A stretch of 64,000 nt of DNA from NCBI RefSeq assembly GCF_014237875.1, contig NZ_JACJVJ010000001.1, positions 174,501-238,500 on the forward strand, in the 5' to 3' direction. The notes beneath the pieces are model-generated. The model was not told where the DNA came from. It saw only the letters and a program-made list of their open reading frames with translations, and did no database searches. Below are positions 11,561 to 22,041 of the stretch, one piece after another. The stretch comes from Parasphingopyxis marina (GTDB lineage: Bacteria; Pseudomonadota; Alphaproteobacteria; Sphingomonadales; Sphingomonadaceae). Each line of letters starts with the position of its first letter. The stretch's first letter is position 1. A program made the position numbers and the translations under genes.

Positions 11561-12039
11561 AGCATATGGTGATTGCCCTGACGATCGCCGCGCTCGCCGT
11601 CCCGGCGATGGCGCGCGATTCGCTGGGCGTGTTCGCGGGCTGGGGCGCGTTTCGCGATCCCGAAACGCCGCGCTGCTATGCGATCGCCCGCCCCGAACGA
11701 ACGCGCGCCGGCGACTGGGAGCCCTTCGCATCGATCGGCAACTGGCCCGGCCGCAATCTCAACGGCCAGGTCCATTTCCGGCTGCGGCGCGAAATGGCCG
11801 AGGGCGATACGCCGATCCTCACCATCGGCGATCAACGCTTCGAACTCACCGGACGCGGTCCGGACGCCTGGGCTATGGACGCGCGCGGCGACGCGGCCAT
11901 CGTCGCCGCCATGCGCAGCGGCACCACCATGCGGATCGCCGCGCGCTCGGCCCGCCATGGCCGCTTCACCGAGGATTACAGCCTGCGCGGCGCGGCCACC
12001 GCCATCGACGCCGCCGCGCTGGGCTGCGCGCACCTCTAG
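11557..12039 (+). CDS. Secreted protein, IalB-like
   Basis: 160 aa with a clear signal peptide (residues 1-19, ending PAMA). The mature protein starts RDSLGVFAGWGAFRD and has a PRCYAIARPE stretch, which resembles the invasion-associated locus B (IalB) family of alphaproteobacteria, periplasmic proteins of poorly defined role. Two Cys (in PRCYA and LGCAHL) could form a disulfide. It overlaps the histidine phosphatase gene by 4 bases and lies 48 bases upstream of rlmN, so all three may be one transcript. The family call is moderate. Confidence 0.65.
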   Translation: MKHMVIALTIAALAVPAMARDSLGVFAGWGAFRDPETPRCYAIARPERTRAGDWEPFASIGNWPGRNLNGQVHFRLRREMAEGDTPILTIGDQRFELTGRGPDAWAMDARGDAAIVAAMRSGTTMRIAARSARHGRFTEDYSLRGAATAIDAAALGCAHL

Positions 12040-12087
12040 CCGCCTCCCGGCTGGCAAAACCGGCGCCGAGCGCCTAAATGGCGCGGC

Positions 12088-13314
<1,227 letters not shown>

Positions 13315-14256
13315 TCAGTCGCAATCGTCGTGGCAGTCCCCGTCGCCGCGTTCGATCTGGATCGTCGAATGGCCGATATGGAAGCGCGCCGACAGCCGCT
13401 CCTGCACCATCACGAGAAACGGATCGCCGGGATGGCCGGCGGGCATCACGATATGCGCGGTCAGCGCGGTCTCGGTCGTGCTCATATTCCAGATGTGGAG
13501 ATGGTGGACCTGCGCGACGCCCTCCATGCCCTCCAGCTCCTCCCGCACATCGTCGGTATCGATATGCTCGGGCACCGCGGCGAGCGACATCATCACCGCA
13601 TCGCGCAGCAGGCCCCATGTCGAGAGCAGGATGACGAGGCCGATCAGCAGGCTGGTCGCCGGATCGATCCAGCTCGCGCCGGTCCACAGGATCAGCGCGC
13701 CCGCGATAACCACGCCGGCGGACACCGCGGCATCGGCGGCCATGTGGAGATAGGCGCCGCGAATATTGATATCGCCCTTGCGCCCGCGCGCGAACAGCAT
13801 CGCGGTCGCGCCGTTGATGACGATCCCGATGGCGGCGACGAGCATGATCGTGCCGCCCGCGACCGGCGCGGGATAGACGATCCGCTGGATCGCTTCCTGC
13901 GCGATCAGGCCGACCGCGACGAGCAACAACACGCCGTTGAACAAGGCCGCGAGGATCGAGGAGCCGCGAAAGCCGAAGGTGAACCGTTTGGACGCCGGCC
14001 GCTTGGCCAGGGTCGCGCCCGTCCAGGCGATGATCAGGCCGAGAATGTCCGACAGATTGTGGCCGGCATCGGCGAGCAGCGCCATCGAGCCGATCCAGAA
14101 GCCATAGCCGGCCTCGATGGCGACATAGACCGTGTTGAGCGCGATCCCGATCGCGAAGGCGCGGCCGAAATCGTCGGGCGCATGGCTGTGCCCGCCATGC
14201 CCGTGACTGTGGCCGTGTCCATGGCCGTGATGACCGTGCGAATGCCCCGCGCTCAT
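13315..14256 (-). CDS. Cation diffusion facilitator (Zn/Co/Cd exporter)
   Basis: 313 aa inner-membrane metal-proton antiporter. The first 28 residues are a His/Gly-rich metal-binding tail. Six membrane helices follow, with the HxxxD-type metal-site motifs in helix 2 (ADAGHNLSD) and helix 5 (HMAADAAVSAG). The cytoplasmic domain contains HHLHIWNMSTTETALTAHIV, typical of the CzcD/ZitB branch, and the protein ends in another metal-binding stretch (DCHDDCD). Zinc is the likeliest substrate. It is monocistronic; its stop abuts the stop of rlmN. Confidence 0.95.
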   Translation of the reverse strand: MSAGHSHGHHGHGHGHSHGHGGHSHAPDDFGRAFAIGIALNTVYVAIEAGYGFWIGSMALLADAGHNLSDILGLIIAWTGATLAKRPASKRFTFGFRGSSILAALFNGVLLLVAVGLIAQEAIQRIVYPAPVAGGTIMLVAAIGIVINGATAMLFARGRKGDINIRGAYLHMAADAAVSAGVVIAGALILWTGASWIDPATSLLIGLVILLSTWGLLRDAVMMSLAAVPEHIDTDDVREELEGMEGVAQVHHLHIWNMSTTETALTAHIVMPAGHPGDPFLVMVQERLSARFHIGHSTIQIERGDGDCHDDCD

Positions 14257-14308
14257 GAGCGCGACATAAGCGCAAATGGGCGGGTGATACTAGGACATAG
14301 GCACCGGA

Positions 14309-15085
14309 CTATTCGGGTGGGGAAACGAAATCCGATCGGCCAATGGCGAGTGTCCCGGGATCGGCGTTGCATACGACCGCCCGCGCCTGCGTCCGCTGGA
14401 TCTCTTCGCCGGTTTCCAGGTCGATCTTGCGCGTCCGCATCGCGCGCAAAACGCCGCAATGACGCTGGAAATCGCTCTCGATGGTCTCGGCCGGACGCTC
14501 TTCCGCATCGAGGTCGGGATGGAGCGCGCTGGTTTCCCGATGCCGCTCGATCAACCAGCTCTCGGGGTTGATATAGAAATAGCGGGTGAAGCCGTCGGCC
14601 AGCACCACCCGAACCACATAATAGGCAATCCCGTCCACGGTAGCGCGCCCGTCGAAGGACGCTTCGCCGCCGCGCGCCGCGAGATCGTGCAGGCCAAAGA
14701 TATTGAACGCGATACCGTGATCCAGCGCGGCGGTGGCCGTCTCCGATGCCTCGGTGATCGCCGCGCCTTCGCCGCCCTGCTGCCAGCCGCCGAGCGCATC
14801 GATGCCCTCGCTGAACACGCGCTCGCCATCCGCGTAGATATCGACCCGCATCCGCCCGTCGCGCGTCGCCCGATAATCGCCCTCAATGGTGAAATCCGGC
14901 TCGACGACCTGCGGCCAGATGCGGATATTGCGCACCGCATCGACGGCCGCGGCACCCCCGATCGCATCGACATGACGGGCAAGGACATCGTCGACCGTCA
15001 GTTCAGGGGCATGCGTTTCGGTGGGCTGCGTCAGAATAGCCAGCGCCAGACCGAGCATCGCGGCGCTGCGAAACAGGATTTCCAC
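14309..15085 (-). CDS. Exported protein, possibly LolA/lipoprotein-sorting-like
   Basis: 258 aa from GTG 15085, which has GGGAGAAGG just upstream; the frame is open further 5' but without a ribosome site. A short signal sequence (VEILFRSAAMLGLALAIL) is followed by VDDVLARHVDAIGGAAAVDAV, a start typical of periplasmic proteins with a LolA/LolB-like half-barrel that handle lipids or lipoproteins. The middle is beta-rich (DFTIEGDYRATRDGRMRVDIY, GIAYYVVRVVLADGFTRYFY). No catalytic motif is seen. It is downstream of a terminator and stands alone. The assignment is by general resemblance only. Confidence 0.6.
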   Translation of the reverse strand: MEILFRSAAMLGLALAILTQPTETHAPELTVDDVLARHVDAIGGAAAVDAVRNIRIWPQVVEPDFTIEGDYRATRDGRMRVDIYADGERVFSEGIDALGGWQQGGEGAAITEASETATAALDHGIAFNIFGLHDLAARGGEASFDGRATVDGIAYYVVRVVLADGFTRYFYINPESWLIERHRETSALHPDLDAEERPAETIESDFQRHCGVLRAMRTRKIDLETGEEIQRTQARAVVCNADPGTLAIGRSDFVSPPE

Positions 15086-15187
15086 CGGCCTTCTCCCAAA
15101 ATGACAGTTGTAGTCATAACGAGCAGGCCCGCTGCGCCGAGCCTTTAGCTGCCAACGCAAACGCCCTTTCGACGAACGGATAGCCAA

Positions 15188-15217
15188 AAGGGCCGGCGCA
15201 TCGCTGCGTCGGCCCTT
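15188..15217 (-). terminator. Intrinsic terminator of the EF-hand gene
   Basis: Bases 15188-15200 pair with 15205-15217 (13 bp, one G-T type mismatch, 4-base loop), 25 bases past the EF-hand gene stop. Read on the minus strand, the stem ends CCCTTTT. It could also act weakly on the plus strand. Confidence 0.75.
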
Positions 15218-15241
15218 CCTGTTCCGCTATGGGAGCGGGAA

Positions 15242-16057
15242 CTAGTTGTCGCGCTGCTCGCGGCGTTCGGCATGCATGGCCCGCCGGACGGCGGCGCGGC
15301 GTTCTTCGGGCGTTACCGTGCCGTCGCTGTTCGCGTCGGCGCGATCGAACCGGGCGAGCGCGCGTTCGGAAATCTCGGCCAGGGTCACGCGGCCATCGCT
15401 ATCGCTGTCCATCCGTTCGAAATGCGCGGCATGGCGCGCGCCGCGGCTACGGCCTTCGGTAGCGGCGCGATCCCCATGCGCGCGCATGCGGGCGGCGCGG
15501 GCTTCGCTCATCGCGTCATATTCGGCGCGGTTGAGCGAACCATTGCCATCGGCATCGGCCGACGACCAGGCTTCGTTGCGGTGCTCAAGCCAGCGCGCAT
15601 GGCGCTCGGTCGGGGTTTCGGCGGCGGGCGCCTCGCCGCGCAGCTGCGCCATTTCCTCTCCGCCGACCCGGCCGCGCATATTGCGTTCTTCGGCCATCAT
15701 CGCGTGGCGGCGCGCGCCGCGGCGCGCGCCCCGGCGTTCGGCGCGCATCGAGCGGGCGGCATCGCGCTCGGCAACGCTGATCTCGCCATCGCCATTGCTG
15801 TCGAGGCGGGCGAAATTCCGGTCTTCGCGTTCGGCGCGGCGCGCGGCGTGTCGGGCATCGGCTTCCTCGCGGCTGATCGCGCCGTCACCATCGGCATCGG
15901 CTTCGGCGAAATGGGCGGCGATGCGGCTTTCGACCTGGGCACGCGTCATCGGTTCGGCGCTGTCGCCGCGGCCATGGCTCTGCGCCACCGAGGGGATCGC
16001 CAGAATCGCCGCCGTTACGACGAAAGAGGTCAGTCCGATTGCAATTCCGCGGTCCAT
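15242..16057 (-). CDS. Secreted protein with five EF-hand calcium loops
   Basis: 271 aa; signal peptide residues 1-26. Five 12-residue EF-hand loops can be read, starting near residues 54 (DADGDGAISREE), 86 (DSNGDGEISVAE), 168 (DADGNGSLNRAE), 217 (DSDSDGRVTLAE) and 241 (DANSDGTVTPEE). All keep Asp at positions 1 and 5 and Glu at 12, so all may bind calcium. Between them are very Arg/Ala-rich helices, giving a protein with strongly mixed charge. An AGGAG site lies 8 bases before ATG 16057. It is probably a periplasmic calcium-binding or buffering protein; such proteins are common in sphingomonads, but the role is not established. Confidence 0.88.
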   Translation of the reverse strand: MDRGIAIGLTSFVVTAAILAIPSVAQSHGRGDSAEPMTRAQVESRIAAHFAEADADGDGAISREEADARHAARRAEREDRNFARLDSNGDGEISVAERDAARSMRAERRGARRGARRHAMMAEERNMRGRVGGEEMAQLRGEAPAAETPTERHARWLEHRNEAWSSADADGNGSLNRAEYDAMSEARAARMRAHGDRAATEGRSRGARHAAHFERMDSDSDGRVTLAEISERALARFDRADANSDGTVTPEERRAAVRRAMHAERREQRDN

Positions 16058-16180
16058 TCACTTCGCTCCTGCGGGCATCCCGGGCGCGGGCCTCAAGACA
16101 CCGAAAACATCTTGCCCTCCATGTAGGGAGCGATCCCTGTCTCTGCGTTTAACGCACCCCTTCGTTTCGTCGCCGGAATC

Positions 16181-16603
16181 TCACGACACGTCGTACTTAT
16201 CCCGCATATGGGCCAACGAAGCTGCAATCAGCTCCTCCAGCGCGCCCATATCGATGTCCGAAAGGCGTTTCACATACAGGCAGGCCTGGCCCGTCCTATG
16301 CTTGCCGAGCCTGGCCATGATCTCCTCGTGCCGGGGAAAGCCGGCCATGATGTAGAGCGTCAGCGCACTCTTGCGCGGGCTGAAGCCGGTCAGCATGGAA
16401 TCGCCCTCACGGCCGCTCTCATAGGTATAGTGATACTGCCCGAAGCCGATAATCGACGGCCCCCACATTTTGGGCGGATGTCCGGACAGCCGCTCCATAA
16501 GTGCGCAGATCGTTTCGGCATCCTCGCGCTTCCAGTCCGGCTCGACCGCGGCGATAAAGGTCGCCGGATCGATCTTCGTCGGCTTCGTCTTGTTTTCGGC
16601 CAT
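16181..16603 (-). CDS. DUF1801 domain protein
   Basis: 140 aa from ATG 16603, preceded by TGGAGGA with good spacing. The core ETICALMERLSGHPPKMWG, then IIGFGQYHYTYESGREGD and FSPRKSALTLYIM, is the DUF1801 (YdhG-like) pattern. The family is small, cytoplasmic and shares an alpha/beta fold with frataxin-like proteins; its function is not firmly known. The C-terminal part (QACLYVKRLSDIDMGALEEL) is also typical. It is divergent from the MATE transporter gene with 64 bases between starts. Confidence 0.9.
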   Translation of the reverse strand: MAENKTKPTKIDPATFIAAVEPDWKREDAETICALMERLSGHPPKMWGPSIIGFGQYHYTYESGREGDSMLTGFSPRKSALTLYIMAGFPRHEEIMARLGKHRTGQACLYVKRLSDIDMGALEELIAASLAHMRDKYDVS

Positions 16604-16667
16604 GGCGGATTCCTCCAATCGGGGCTTTCCGGCTTGCACCAAAGGAGCCGAAGGATAAACCCGCGCG

Positions 16668-18011
16668 ATGCCACCGCCGCTCACCCGCCGCGCGATCTTC
16701 GCCCAGGCCTGGCCGATCATGATCGGCCAGGCGTCGGTGCCGCTCGTCGCGATCGTCGATACCGCGGTGATCGGGCAGACCGGCGATGCGATCGCGCTCG
16801 CCGGCGTGGCGCTCGGGTCTATCGTCATCACCTTCCTTTTCTGGACCTTCGGCTTCCTGCGGATGGGGATGACCGGGCTGACCGCGCAGGCCGAAGGGGC
16901 GGGCGACAAGGGCGAAGTCGATGCGATGCTGGTGCGCGGCGTTGCGGCGGGTTTCGTGATCGGCGCGGCGCTGTTCGCGTTGCAAGCGGTACTGACTCCG
17001 CTCGCACTCGCCCTGTTCGCCGGCGGCGGCGCGCTCGACGAGGCGGCGCGCGGCTATATCACGGCACGCTTTTTCGGTGCGCCGGCGGCGCTCGGCTATT
17101 TCGCGCTCGTCGGCTGGCTGTTCGGGCTCGGCGCGACCCGGCGGGCGCTGGCGCTGCAGGTCGTGATGAACCTGATCAACGCCGGGCTAGATATCCTGTT
17201 CGTCTGGCATTTCGATATGGGCGCGCGCGGCGTCGGCCTCGGCACGGCAATCGCCGAATGGTCGGCGCTCGTCCTCGGCATTGCGCTGTGTTGGGGCCTG
17301 TTGGCGCCGAACATCGCCGATCGGCTCAAAAGGCCGGCCAGACTGTTCGCGCGCGAAGCGATGGGGCGGCTGTTCTCGGTCAATTTCGATATCATGGTGC
17401 GGACGATCGCATTGCTGATGCTGTTCGCCTGGTTCACCAATGCCGGCGCGCGGCTGGGGCCCGTCCAGCTCGGCGCCAATCTCGTGCTCGACCAGTTCAT
17501 CCTCGTCGCCGCCTATGTGCTCGACGCCTTCGCCTTTACCGCCGAATCCCGGGTCGGCATGGCGATCGGCCGGGGGTCGCGCGCCGAATTGCTGCGCGCG
17601 GCGCGGCTGACCGGCGAATTCTCGCTCGCCGCCGGCATCGTCTTTGCCGCCGCCATCTTGATTGCCGGCAATCCCGTGATCGACCTGCTGACCAGCAACG
17701 AAGCGGTGCGCGAAGCGGCCTATCCCTATATCTGGCTGGTCGCGCTGATCCCGCTGCTCGGCATGCCGGCCTGGCTGCTCGACGGGATCTTCATCGGTGC
17801 GACGCGCGGGGCGGCGCTGCGCAACGCCGCGATCCTCGCCACCGCCTGCTATATCGCGACCGACCTGCTGCTCAGGCCCTGGGGCGCGACCGGATTATGG
17901 GCGGCGATGCTCGCCAGCTATCTGTTCCGCGCGGCGTTTCTGGGCCTCTATCTGCCCGGGCTTTTGCGCAGCGTTCCGGATCGTCTTGCCGAAGCGCGCC
18001 GCGCGCTCTAG
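16668..18011 (+). CDS. MATE family efflux transporter
   Basis: 447 aa, 12 predicted membrane helices, inner membrane. The start ([20 protein letters not shown] followed by [10 protein letters not shown]) and the second half ([20 protein letters not shown], then [18 protein letters not shown]) match the DinF-like branch of multidrug and toxic-compound extrusion proteins, which use H+ or Na+ gradients. No substrate can be named. It ends 34 bases before argG in the same direction, and co-transcription is possible. Confidence 0.93.
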   Translation: MPPPLTRRAIFAQAWPIMIGQASVPLVAIVDTAVIGQTGDAIALAGVALGSIVITFLFWTFGFLRMGMTGLTAQAEGAGDKGEVDAMLVRGVAAGFVIGAALFALQAVLTPLALALFAGGGALDEAARGYITARFFGAPAALGYFALVGWLFGLGATRRALALQVVMNLINAGLDILFVWHFDMGARGVGLGTAIAEWSALVLGIALCWGLLAPNIADRLKRPARLFAREAMGRLFSVNFDIMVRTIALLMLFAWFTNAGARLGPVQLGANLVLDQFILVAAYVLDAFAFTAESRVGMAIGRGSRAELLRAARLTGEFSLAAGIVFAAAILIAGNPVIDLLTSNEAVREAAYPYIWLVALIPLLGMPAWLLDGIFIGATRGAALRNAAILATACYIATDLLLRPWGATGLWAAMLASYLFRAAFLGLYLPGLLRSVPDRLAEARRAL

Positions 18012-18045
18012 TCCCGCACCGCCAATCCAGTCGGAGAATCCTTCA

Positions 18046-19272
18046 ATGCCCGAACAGATCAAACGCGTCGTCCTCGCCTATTCGGGCGGCCTCGACACCA
18101 GCGTGATCCTGAAATGGCTGCAGACCGAATATGGCTGCGAGGTGGTGACCTTCACCGCCGATCTCGGCCAGGGCGAAGAGCTGGAGCCGGTGCGCGGCAA
18201 GGCGCAGATGGCCGGCGTCAAGGACGAGCATATCTTCATCGACGATCTGCGCGAGGAGTTCGTGCGCGATTATGTCTTCCCGATGTTCCGCGCCAATGCG
18301 GTGTACGAGGGCCAGTATCTGCTCGGCACCTCGATCGCCCGGCCGCTGATCTCCAAGCGCCAGATCGAGATCGCGCACGAAGTCGGCGCCGACGCCGTCG
18401 CGCACGGCGCGACCGGCAAGGGCAACGACCAGGTGCGGTTCGAGCTCGGCTATTATGCGCTCGATCCGGACATCAAGGTGATCGCGCCGTGGCGCGAATG
18501 GGATCTTACCAGCCGCAGCCGCCTGATCGAGTTCGCCGAAGCCCACCAGATCCCGGTGACCAAGGACAAGCGCGGCGAGGCGCCCTTCTCGACCGATGCC
18601 AATCTTCTCCACACCTCGTCCGAGGGCAAGGTGCTCGAAGATCCGTGGGTGGAGACGCCCGACTATGTCTATTCGCGCACCGGCAATCCCGAAGACGCGC
18701 CCGATACGCCCGAATATATCGAGATCGATTTCGAAACCGGCGACGCCGTGGCGATCGACGGCACGGCGATGAGCCCGGCAACCTTGCTGGCCAGGCTCAA
18801 CGATTATGGCCGCACCCACGGTATCGGCCGGCTCGATCTCGTCGAAAACCGGTTCGTGGGGATGAAGAGCCGCGGCATGTACGAAACGCCCGGCGGCACC
18901 ATCCTGCTCGCCGCGCATCGCGGGATCGAGCAGCTGACCCTGGATCGCGGTGCCGCGCATCTGAAGGACGAGCTGATGCCGCGCTATGCCGAGCTCCTTT
19001 ATAACGGCCTGTGGTTCAGCCCCGAACGCGAAATGCTGCAGGCGGCGATCGACCATAGCCAGCAGGGCGTGACCGGCACGGTGCGCCTGAAACTCTACAA
19101 GGGATCGGTGAATGTCGTCGGCCGCAAGGCGGACGTCGCCTATAATCTCTACAGCGAGGATGTCGTCACCTTCGAGGACGATGCCGGCGCCTATGACCAG
19201 CGCGATGCGGAAGGCTTCATCAAGCTCAACGCGCTGCGCCTGCGCCTGCTCGGCCGCCGCAAACGCCGCTGA
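18046..19272 (+). CDS. argG: Argininosuccinate synthase
   Basis: Condenses citrulline and aspartate with ATP to argininosuccinate, the penultimate step of arginine synthesis. 408 aa from ATG 18046. The PP-loop AYSGGLDTS is at residues 10-18. [26 protein letters not shown] and the [13 protein letters not shown] block are characteristic. argB and argH lie elsewhere in this window, so the arginine genes are dispersed. Confidence 0.98.
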   Translation: MPEQIKRVVLAYSGGLDTSVILKWLQTEYGCEVVTFTADLGQGEELEPVRGKAQMAGVKDEHIFIDDLREEFVRDYVFPMFRANAVYEGQYLLGTSIARPLISKRQIEIAHEVGADAVAHGATGKGNDQVRFELGYYALDPDIKVIAPWREWDLTSRSRLIEFAEAHQIPVTKDKRGEAPFSTDANLLHTSSEGKVLEDPWVETPDYVYSRTGNPEDAPDTPEYIEIDFETGDAVAIDGTAMSPATLLARLNDYGRTHGIGRLDLVENRFVGMKSRGMYETPGGTILLAAHRGIEQLTLDRGAAHLKDELMPRYAELLYNGLWFSPEREMLQAAIDHSQQGVTGTVRLKLYKGSVNVVGRKADVAYNLYSEDVVTFEDDAGAYDQRDAEGFIKLNALRLRLLGRRKRR

Positions 19273-19361
19273 GCAGCGCCTCTCCCCCGGCGAAACCAAA
19301 AAGGGTTAACCGAATTTTTCCGTCCACCCCCTAGAGCGGGCCAGGGACGCGCCTCACCGAT

Positions 19362-19433
19362 ATGGCGCGCGACGGAGAATTTCGCATGGAACCCGGTTTC
19401 AAAGGCGGTGCGATGGTGGGGAATAGCCGATGA
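19362..19433 (+). CDS. Possible 23-codon leader ORF overlapping the first PAP2 gene
   Basis: A short frame (MARDGEFRMEPGFKGGAMVG and three more residues) ends in TGA at 19431-19433, sharing ATGA with the start of the PAP2 gene at 19430. Its own ribosome site is weak. It could couple translation, or it may be chance; nothing in the peptide is recognised. Confidence 0.2.
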   Translation: MARDGEFRMEPGFKGGAMVGNSR

Positions 19434-20407
19434 GCGATCGCGACTGGCTGGTGCCGAGCACGCTGCTGACCTGTCTTTCGGGCGGCGTCGCGCTGGCCTT
19501 GATTCCCAGTTATCGCGGCATCATGCCGGCGGTCGGCGTGCTGCCCTACTGGATGCTCGCCGCCGCGATGATCGGCGCGATCTACGGCTTTTTCGTGATG
19601 GTCGCCGCCGGCGTCGACAGCCCGTTCCAGCGTATCCGCGAGGCCGTGATCGACGACCGGCGCCGCTTCCTGGTAATCGCCTTCGCGCTCTGCATCGCCG
19701 GTCTCAACCTCACCACCTTCATGTGGACGAAGCCGCTGCTCAATTATCTCGTGCCCTTCTGGGCCGATCCGCTGCTCGCCGACATGGATTACTGGCTGTT
19801 CCTCGGCCACGATCCCTGGACCTTCCTGACATGGCTGAACAGCAGCGCCTTCGCGCTCTTCTATCATCGCGGCTGGTTCGTCATGATGATCCTGACCCTG
19901 ATCATCGTCCTCGCCAAGCCCGCTTCCCCGCAAAAATCGGCGCTGCTGGTGACCTATTTCCTGCTCTGGTCGGTCGCCGGACCGGTGATCCACAGCCTGC
20001 TGCCGGCCGCGGGCCCGATCTTCTACGCCGAGATGGGCTATGGCGACCGGTTCGCCGGGCTCCAGAATGTGTCGGAGACCAGCAATGTCGCCGAGTATCT
20101 CTGGAACGTCTTTTCGGGCCAGGGCTTCGCGCCGGGCGCCGGCATCTCCGCCATGCCGTCCCTGCACATCGCGACGACGGCGTGGATGCTGATGGCACTT
20201 CGTATCTTCAGGCACCGGATGATGGTGCCGATGGCCCTTGCCGGTTTCCTGATCTTCCTGCTCTCGATCGCGCTCGGCTGGCACTATGCGGTCGACGGCA
20301 TCGTCGGCGGCGCGGTGGCCCTCCTCTTCTACAAAGGGCTGCTCGCTATTTACGCGCGGCAGCCACGCGCCCCGGCCAAGCCCGCCGTCGCGCTGAGCCA
20401 AAGTTAG
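19430..20407 (+). CDS. PAP2-superfamily membrane protein (AUR1/IPC synthase-like), first copy
   Basis: 325 aa, about eight membrane helices. The two PAP2 catalytic motifs are in the C-terminal half: SAMPSLHIA near residues 240-248 and GWHYAVDGIVGG near 282-293. The Lys/Arg motif of classical PAP2 phosphatases is not evident. This spacing and the late motifs resemble the AUR1/inositol-phosphorylceramide synthase branch, which moves a phospho head group onto a lipid. Sphingomonads make sphingolipids, so a head-group transferase or lipid phosphatase is plausible but unproven. It is followed 15 bases later by a second protein of the same family. Confidence 0.88.
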   Translation: MSDRDWLVPSTLLTCLSGGVALALIPSYRGIMPAVGVLPYWMLAAAMIGAIYGFFVMVAAGVDSPFQRIREAVIDDRRRFLVIAFALCIAGLNLTTFMWTKPLLNYLVPFWADPLLADMDYWLFLGHDPWTFLTWLNSSAFALFYHRGWFVMMILTLIIVLAKPASPQKSALLVTYFLLWSVAGPVIHSLLPAAGPIFYAEMGYGDRFAGLQNVSETSNVAEYLWNVFSGQGFAPGAGISAMPSLHIATTAWMLMALRIFRHRMMVPMALAGFLIFLLSIALGWHYAVDGIVGGAVALLFYKGLLAIYARQPRAPAKPAVALSQS

Positions 20408-20422
20408 CGAAGGGCCGCCACG

Positions 20423-21514
20423 ATGTTCCGTTCCTCGATAGTCTTTGGCCGGGAAACGCGCGTCGCCGCGCTGGGCCTCGGCATAACCGCGGCCTATTTC
20501 ATCGCCGTGCTGGCGAGCGGCTATGTCGCTCCGGCCCAGCTCTTGCAGCTGTTCCGCATGTATCTGTTCGGCCTGACGGCGGTCTGGCTGTTTCTCTTCT
20601 GCCTCTGGCTGATCGTCATCCTCTGGCAGGGCCGCCCGAAGGACGGCAAGGTCTCCTCCCCGCTCGCCGTGATCCGCGAGCGCATCGCCGAGCGGGTGAG
20701 CGGCGAGGGGGTCGTCACCATGCTTTGGCCGCTGCTGCTCTTCGCCGCGCTGATCTCCTCCTTCAACGCCTTCAAGCAGCAGATCCTCTCGACCCAGCCC
20801 TTCGCCCATGATCCCTGGCTCGTCGAGGCGGACCGCTGGCTGTTTTTCGGGAAGGACGGCTGGCGCTTCTTCCATGACTGGTTCGGCTCTCCGGCAGCGA
20901 CCGATTTCATCGACACCTTCTACCATGTCTGGTTTCTGCCGATGGCGCTCGGCGTCGTCGCCTGCGCCTTTCTCGGCACGCGCTACTATCGGCTGCGCAC
21001 CCAATATCTGCTGACCTATATCTTCGTGTGGATCGGGCTCGGCAGCGTCATGGCCTTCCTTCTGCCCTCGGCCGGGCCGTGCTTCTACACCGATCTCGTC
21101 GGCCCGCAGGAAAGCTATGCGGCGATGATGGAAACCCTGCGCGCGCACGATGCGGCGCTCGGCAATGGCGGCGGGAATCTCGTCGCGCTCAACAACATGC
21201 ATCACCTACTCAACGCCTATAGCAGCGACACGCTGGCGATCGGCGGGGGTATTTCGGCGATGCCGTCGGTCCATAACGGGCTCGCGATATTGTTCGCGCT
21301 CGGCGCTTTCCGGATCAACCGCTGGCTCGGCTATCTGCTCGGCGCCTATGCGCTGCTGATCTGGGTCGGCTCGGTCTATCTCGGCTGGCATTACGGGCTC
21401 GACGGCGTCGTCGCCGCGATCGCGACCATCGGCTTCTGGAGGCTGGCGGGCCGCATCGCCGCCGCGTTCGACCGGCCGCCGCTCGAAAAACGGCCGCTCG
21501 CGCCCGCCGTCTAG
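20423..21514 (+). CDS. PAP2-superfamily membrane protein, second copy
   Basis: 363 aa, multi-pass. It has the same motif pair as its neighbour: SAMPSVHNG near residues 277-285 and GWHYGLDGVVA near 320-330. Shared features with the upstream protein include W-ADRWLFFGKDGW versus MDYWLFLGHDPW and the LPSAGPCFYTD versus LPAAGPIFYAE loop, so the two are probably an old tandem duplication that has diverged strongly. The catalytic His of SVH and the HYxxD remain. A lipid head-group transferase or phosphatase role is inferred. It converges on gtrA-like with a one-base gap. Confidence 0.88.
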   Translation: MFRSSIVFGRETRVAALGLGITAAYFIAVLASGYVAPAQLLQLFRMYLFGLTAVWLFLFCLWLIVILWQGRPKDGKVSSPLAVIRERIAERVSGEGVVTMLWPLLLFAALISSFNAFKQQILSTQPFAHDPWLVEADRWLFFGKDGWRFFHDWFGSPAATDFIDTFYHVWFLPMALGVVACAFLGTRYYRLRTQYLLTYIFVWIGLGSVMAFLLPSAGPCFYTDLVGPQESYAAMMETLRAHDAALGNGGGNLVALNNMHHLLNAYSSDTLAIGGGISAMPSVHNGLAILFALGAFRINRWLGYLLGAYALLIWVGSVYLGWHYGLDGVVAAIATIGFWRLAGRIAAAFDRPPLEKRPLAPAV

Positions 21515-21515
21515 A

Positions 21516-21935
21516 TCAGCCGCCGAAGGTCCAGCGGCGGTTGAGGTAGAAGCTTAGCCAGGGCGTCACGAACACGATCGGCACCAGCGGCCAGGAGGGC
21601 GAGGCGCCGATGCGCTCGACGATCAGCCACACCCAGAAGCTGTTGAGCGCGAAACCGGCAAGGTTGACGGCGAGGAACAGGCTCCAGGCGCGCACCGGCC
21701 GGTCGCGCCGGCCATGGCCGGCAAAGCTCCAGCGCGAATGGACGACGAAGCCGATCGCCACCGTCGCCACAAAGGCGAGCGCATTGGCGACCAGCGCGTC
21801 GATGGCCATCGGCACCGCCGCGATCCAGTAGACCGCCGAATAGAAGAGGGTGAGCGCGCCGCCGCTGATCGCGTAGCGCACGAGCTGGCGGCGAAGATCG
21901 CTGGAGGAAACCATGGCTTTCATCATTGCTGACAT
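21516..21935 (-). CDS. GtrA family membrane protein
   Basis: 139 aa, four membrane helices. The start RRQLVRYAISGGALTLFYSA and the end SFYLNRRWTFGG are diagnostic of GtrA proteins, which help flip polyprenyl-phosphate-linked sugars or otherwise assist cell-surface glycan assembly. Its neighbours (two PAP2 proteins and a GT-C-type membrane protein) support a role in decorating envelope lipids or glycans. It is transcribed away from the GT-C gene, with 106 bases between starts. Confidence 0.92.
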   Translation of the reverse strand: MSAMMKAMVSSSDLRRQLVRYAISGGALTLFYSAVYWIAAVPMAIDALVANALAFVATVAIGFVVHSRWSFAGHGRRDRPVRAWSLFLAVNLAGFALNSFWVWLIVERIGASPSWPLVPIVFVTPWLSFYLNRRWTFGG

Positions 21936-22001
21936 AGCGATTAAGACAAGATGGTTAATCTTTCTTGGCTAGGACCGCCGGAAAGCAACGCCGGACGCGG
22001 C

Positions 22002-22037
22002 AACGGGCAGGGTAACGGGCAGGGTAACGGGCAAGGG
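22002..22037. repeat. Three tandem 12-bp repeats before the GT-C gene
   Basis: The unit AACGGGCAGGGT occurs at 22002-22013 and 22014-22025, and a two-mismatch copy fills 22026-22037. The array ends 4 bases before ATG 22042, so it forms the 5' leader and supplies the purine-rich ribosome site of the third copy. Copy-number change could alter expression. Confidence 0.7.
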
Positions 22038-22041
22038 GCGG

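Noticed and set aside
16208-18106. Plus-strand frame of 632 codons overlapping the MATE gene
   Set aside because: Arg-rich out-of-frame translation of the MATE gene and its flanks.
19331-21205. Minus-strand open frame of 624 codons across the two PAP2 genes
   Set aside because: His/Asp/Arg-rich low-complexity product, no ribosome site, opposite to two membrane proteins with clear motifs.
22002-22037. CRISPR-like repeat
   Set aside because: Units are contiguous 12-mers without spacers and only three in number.
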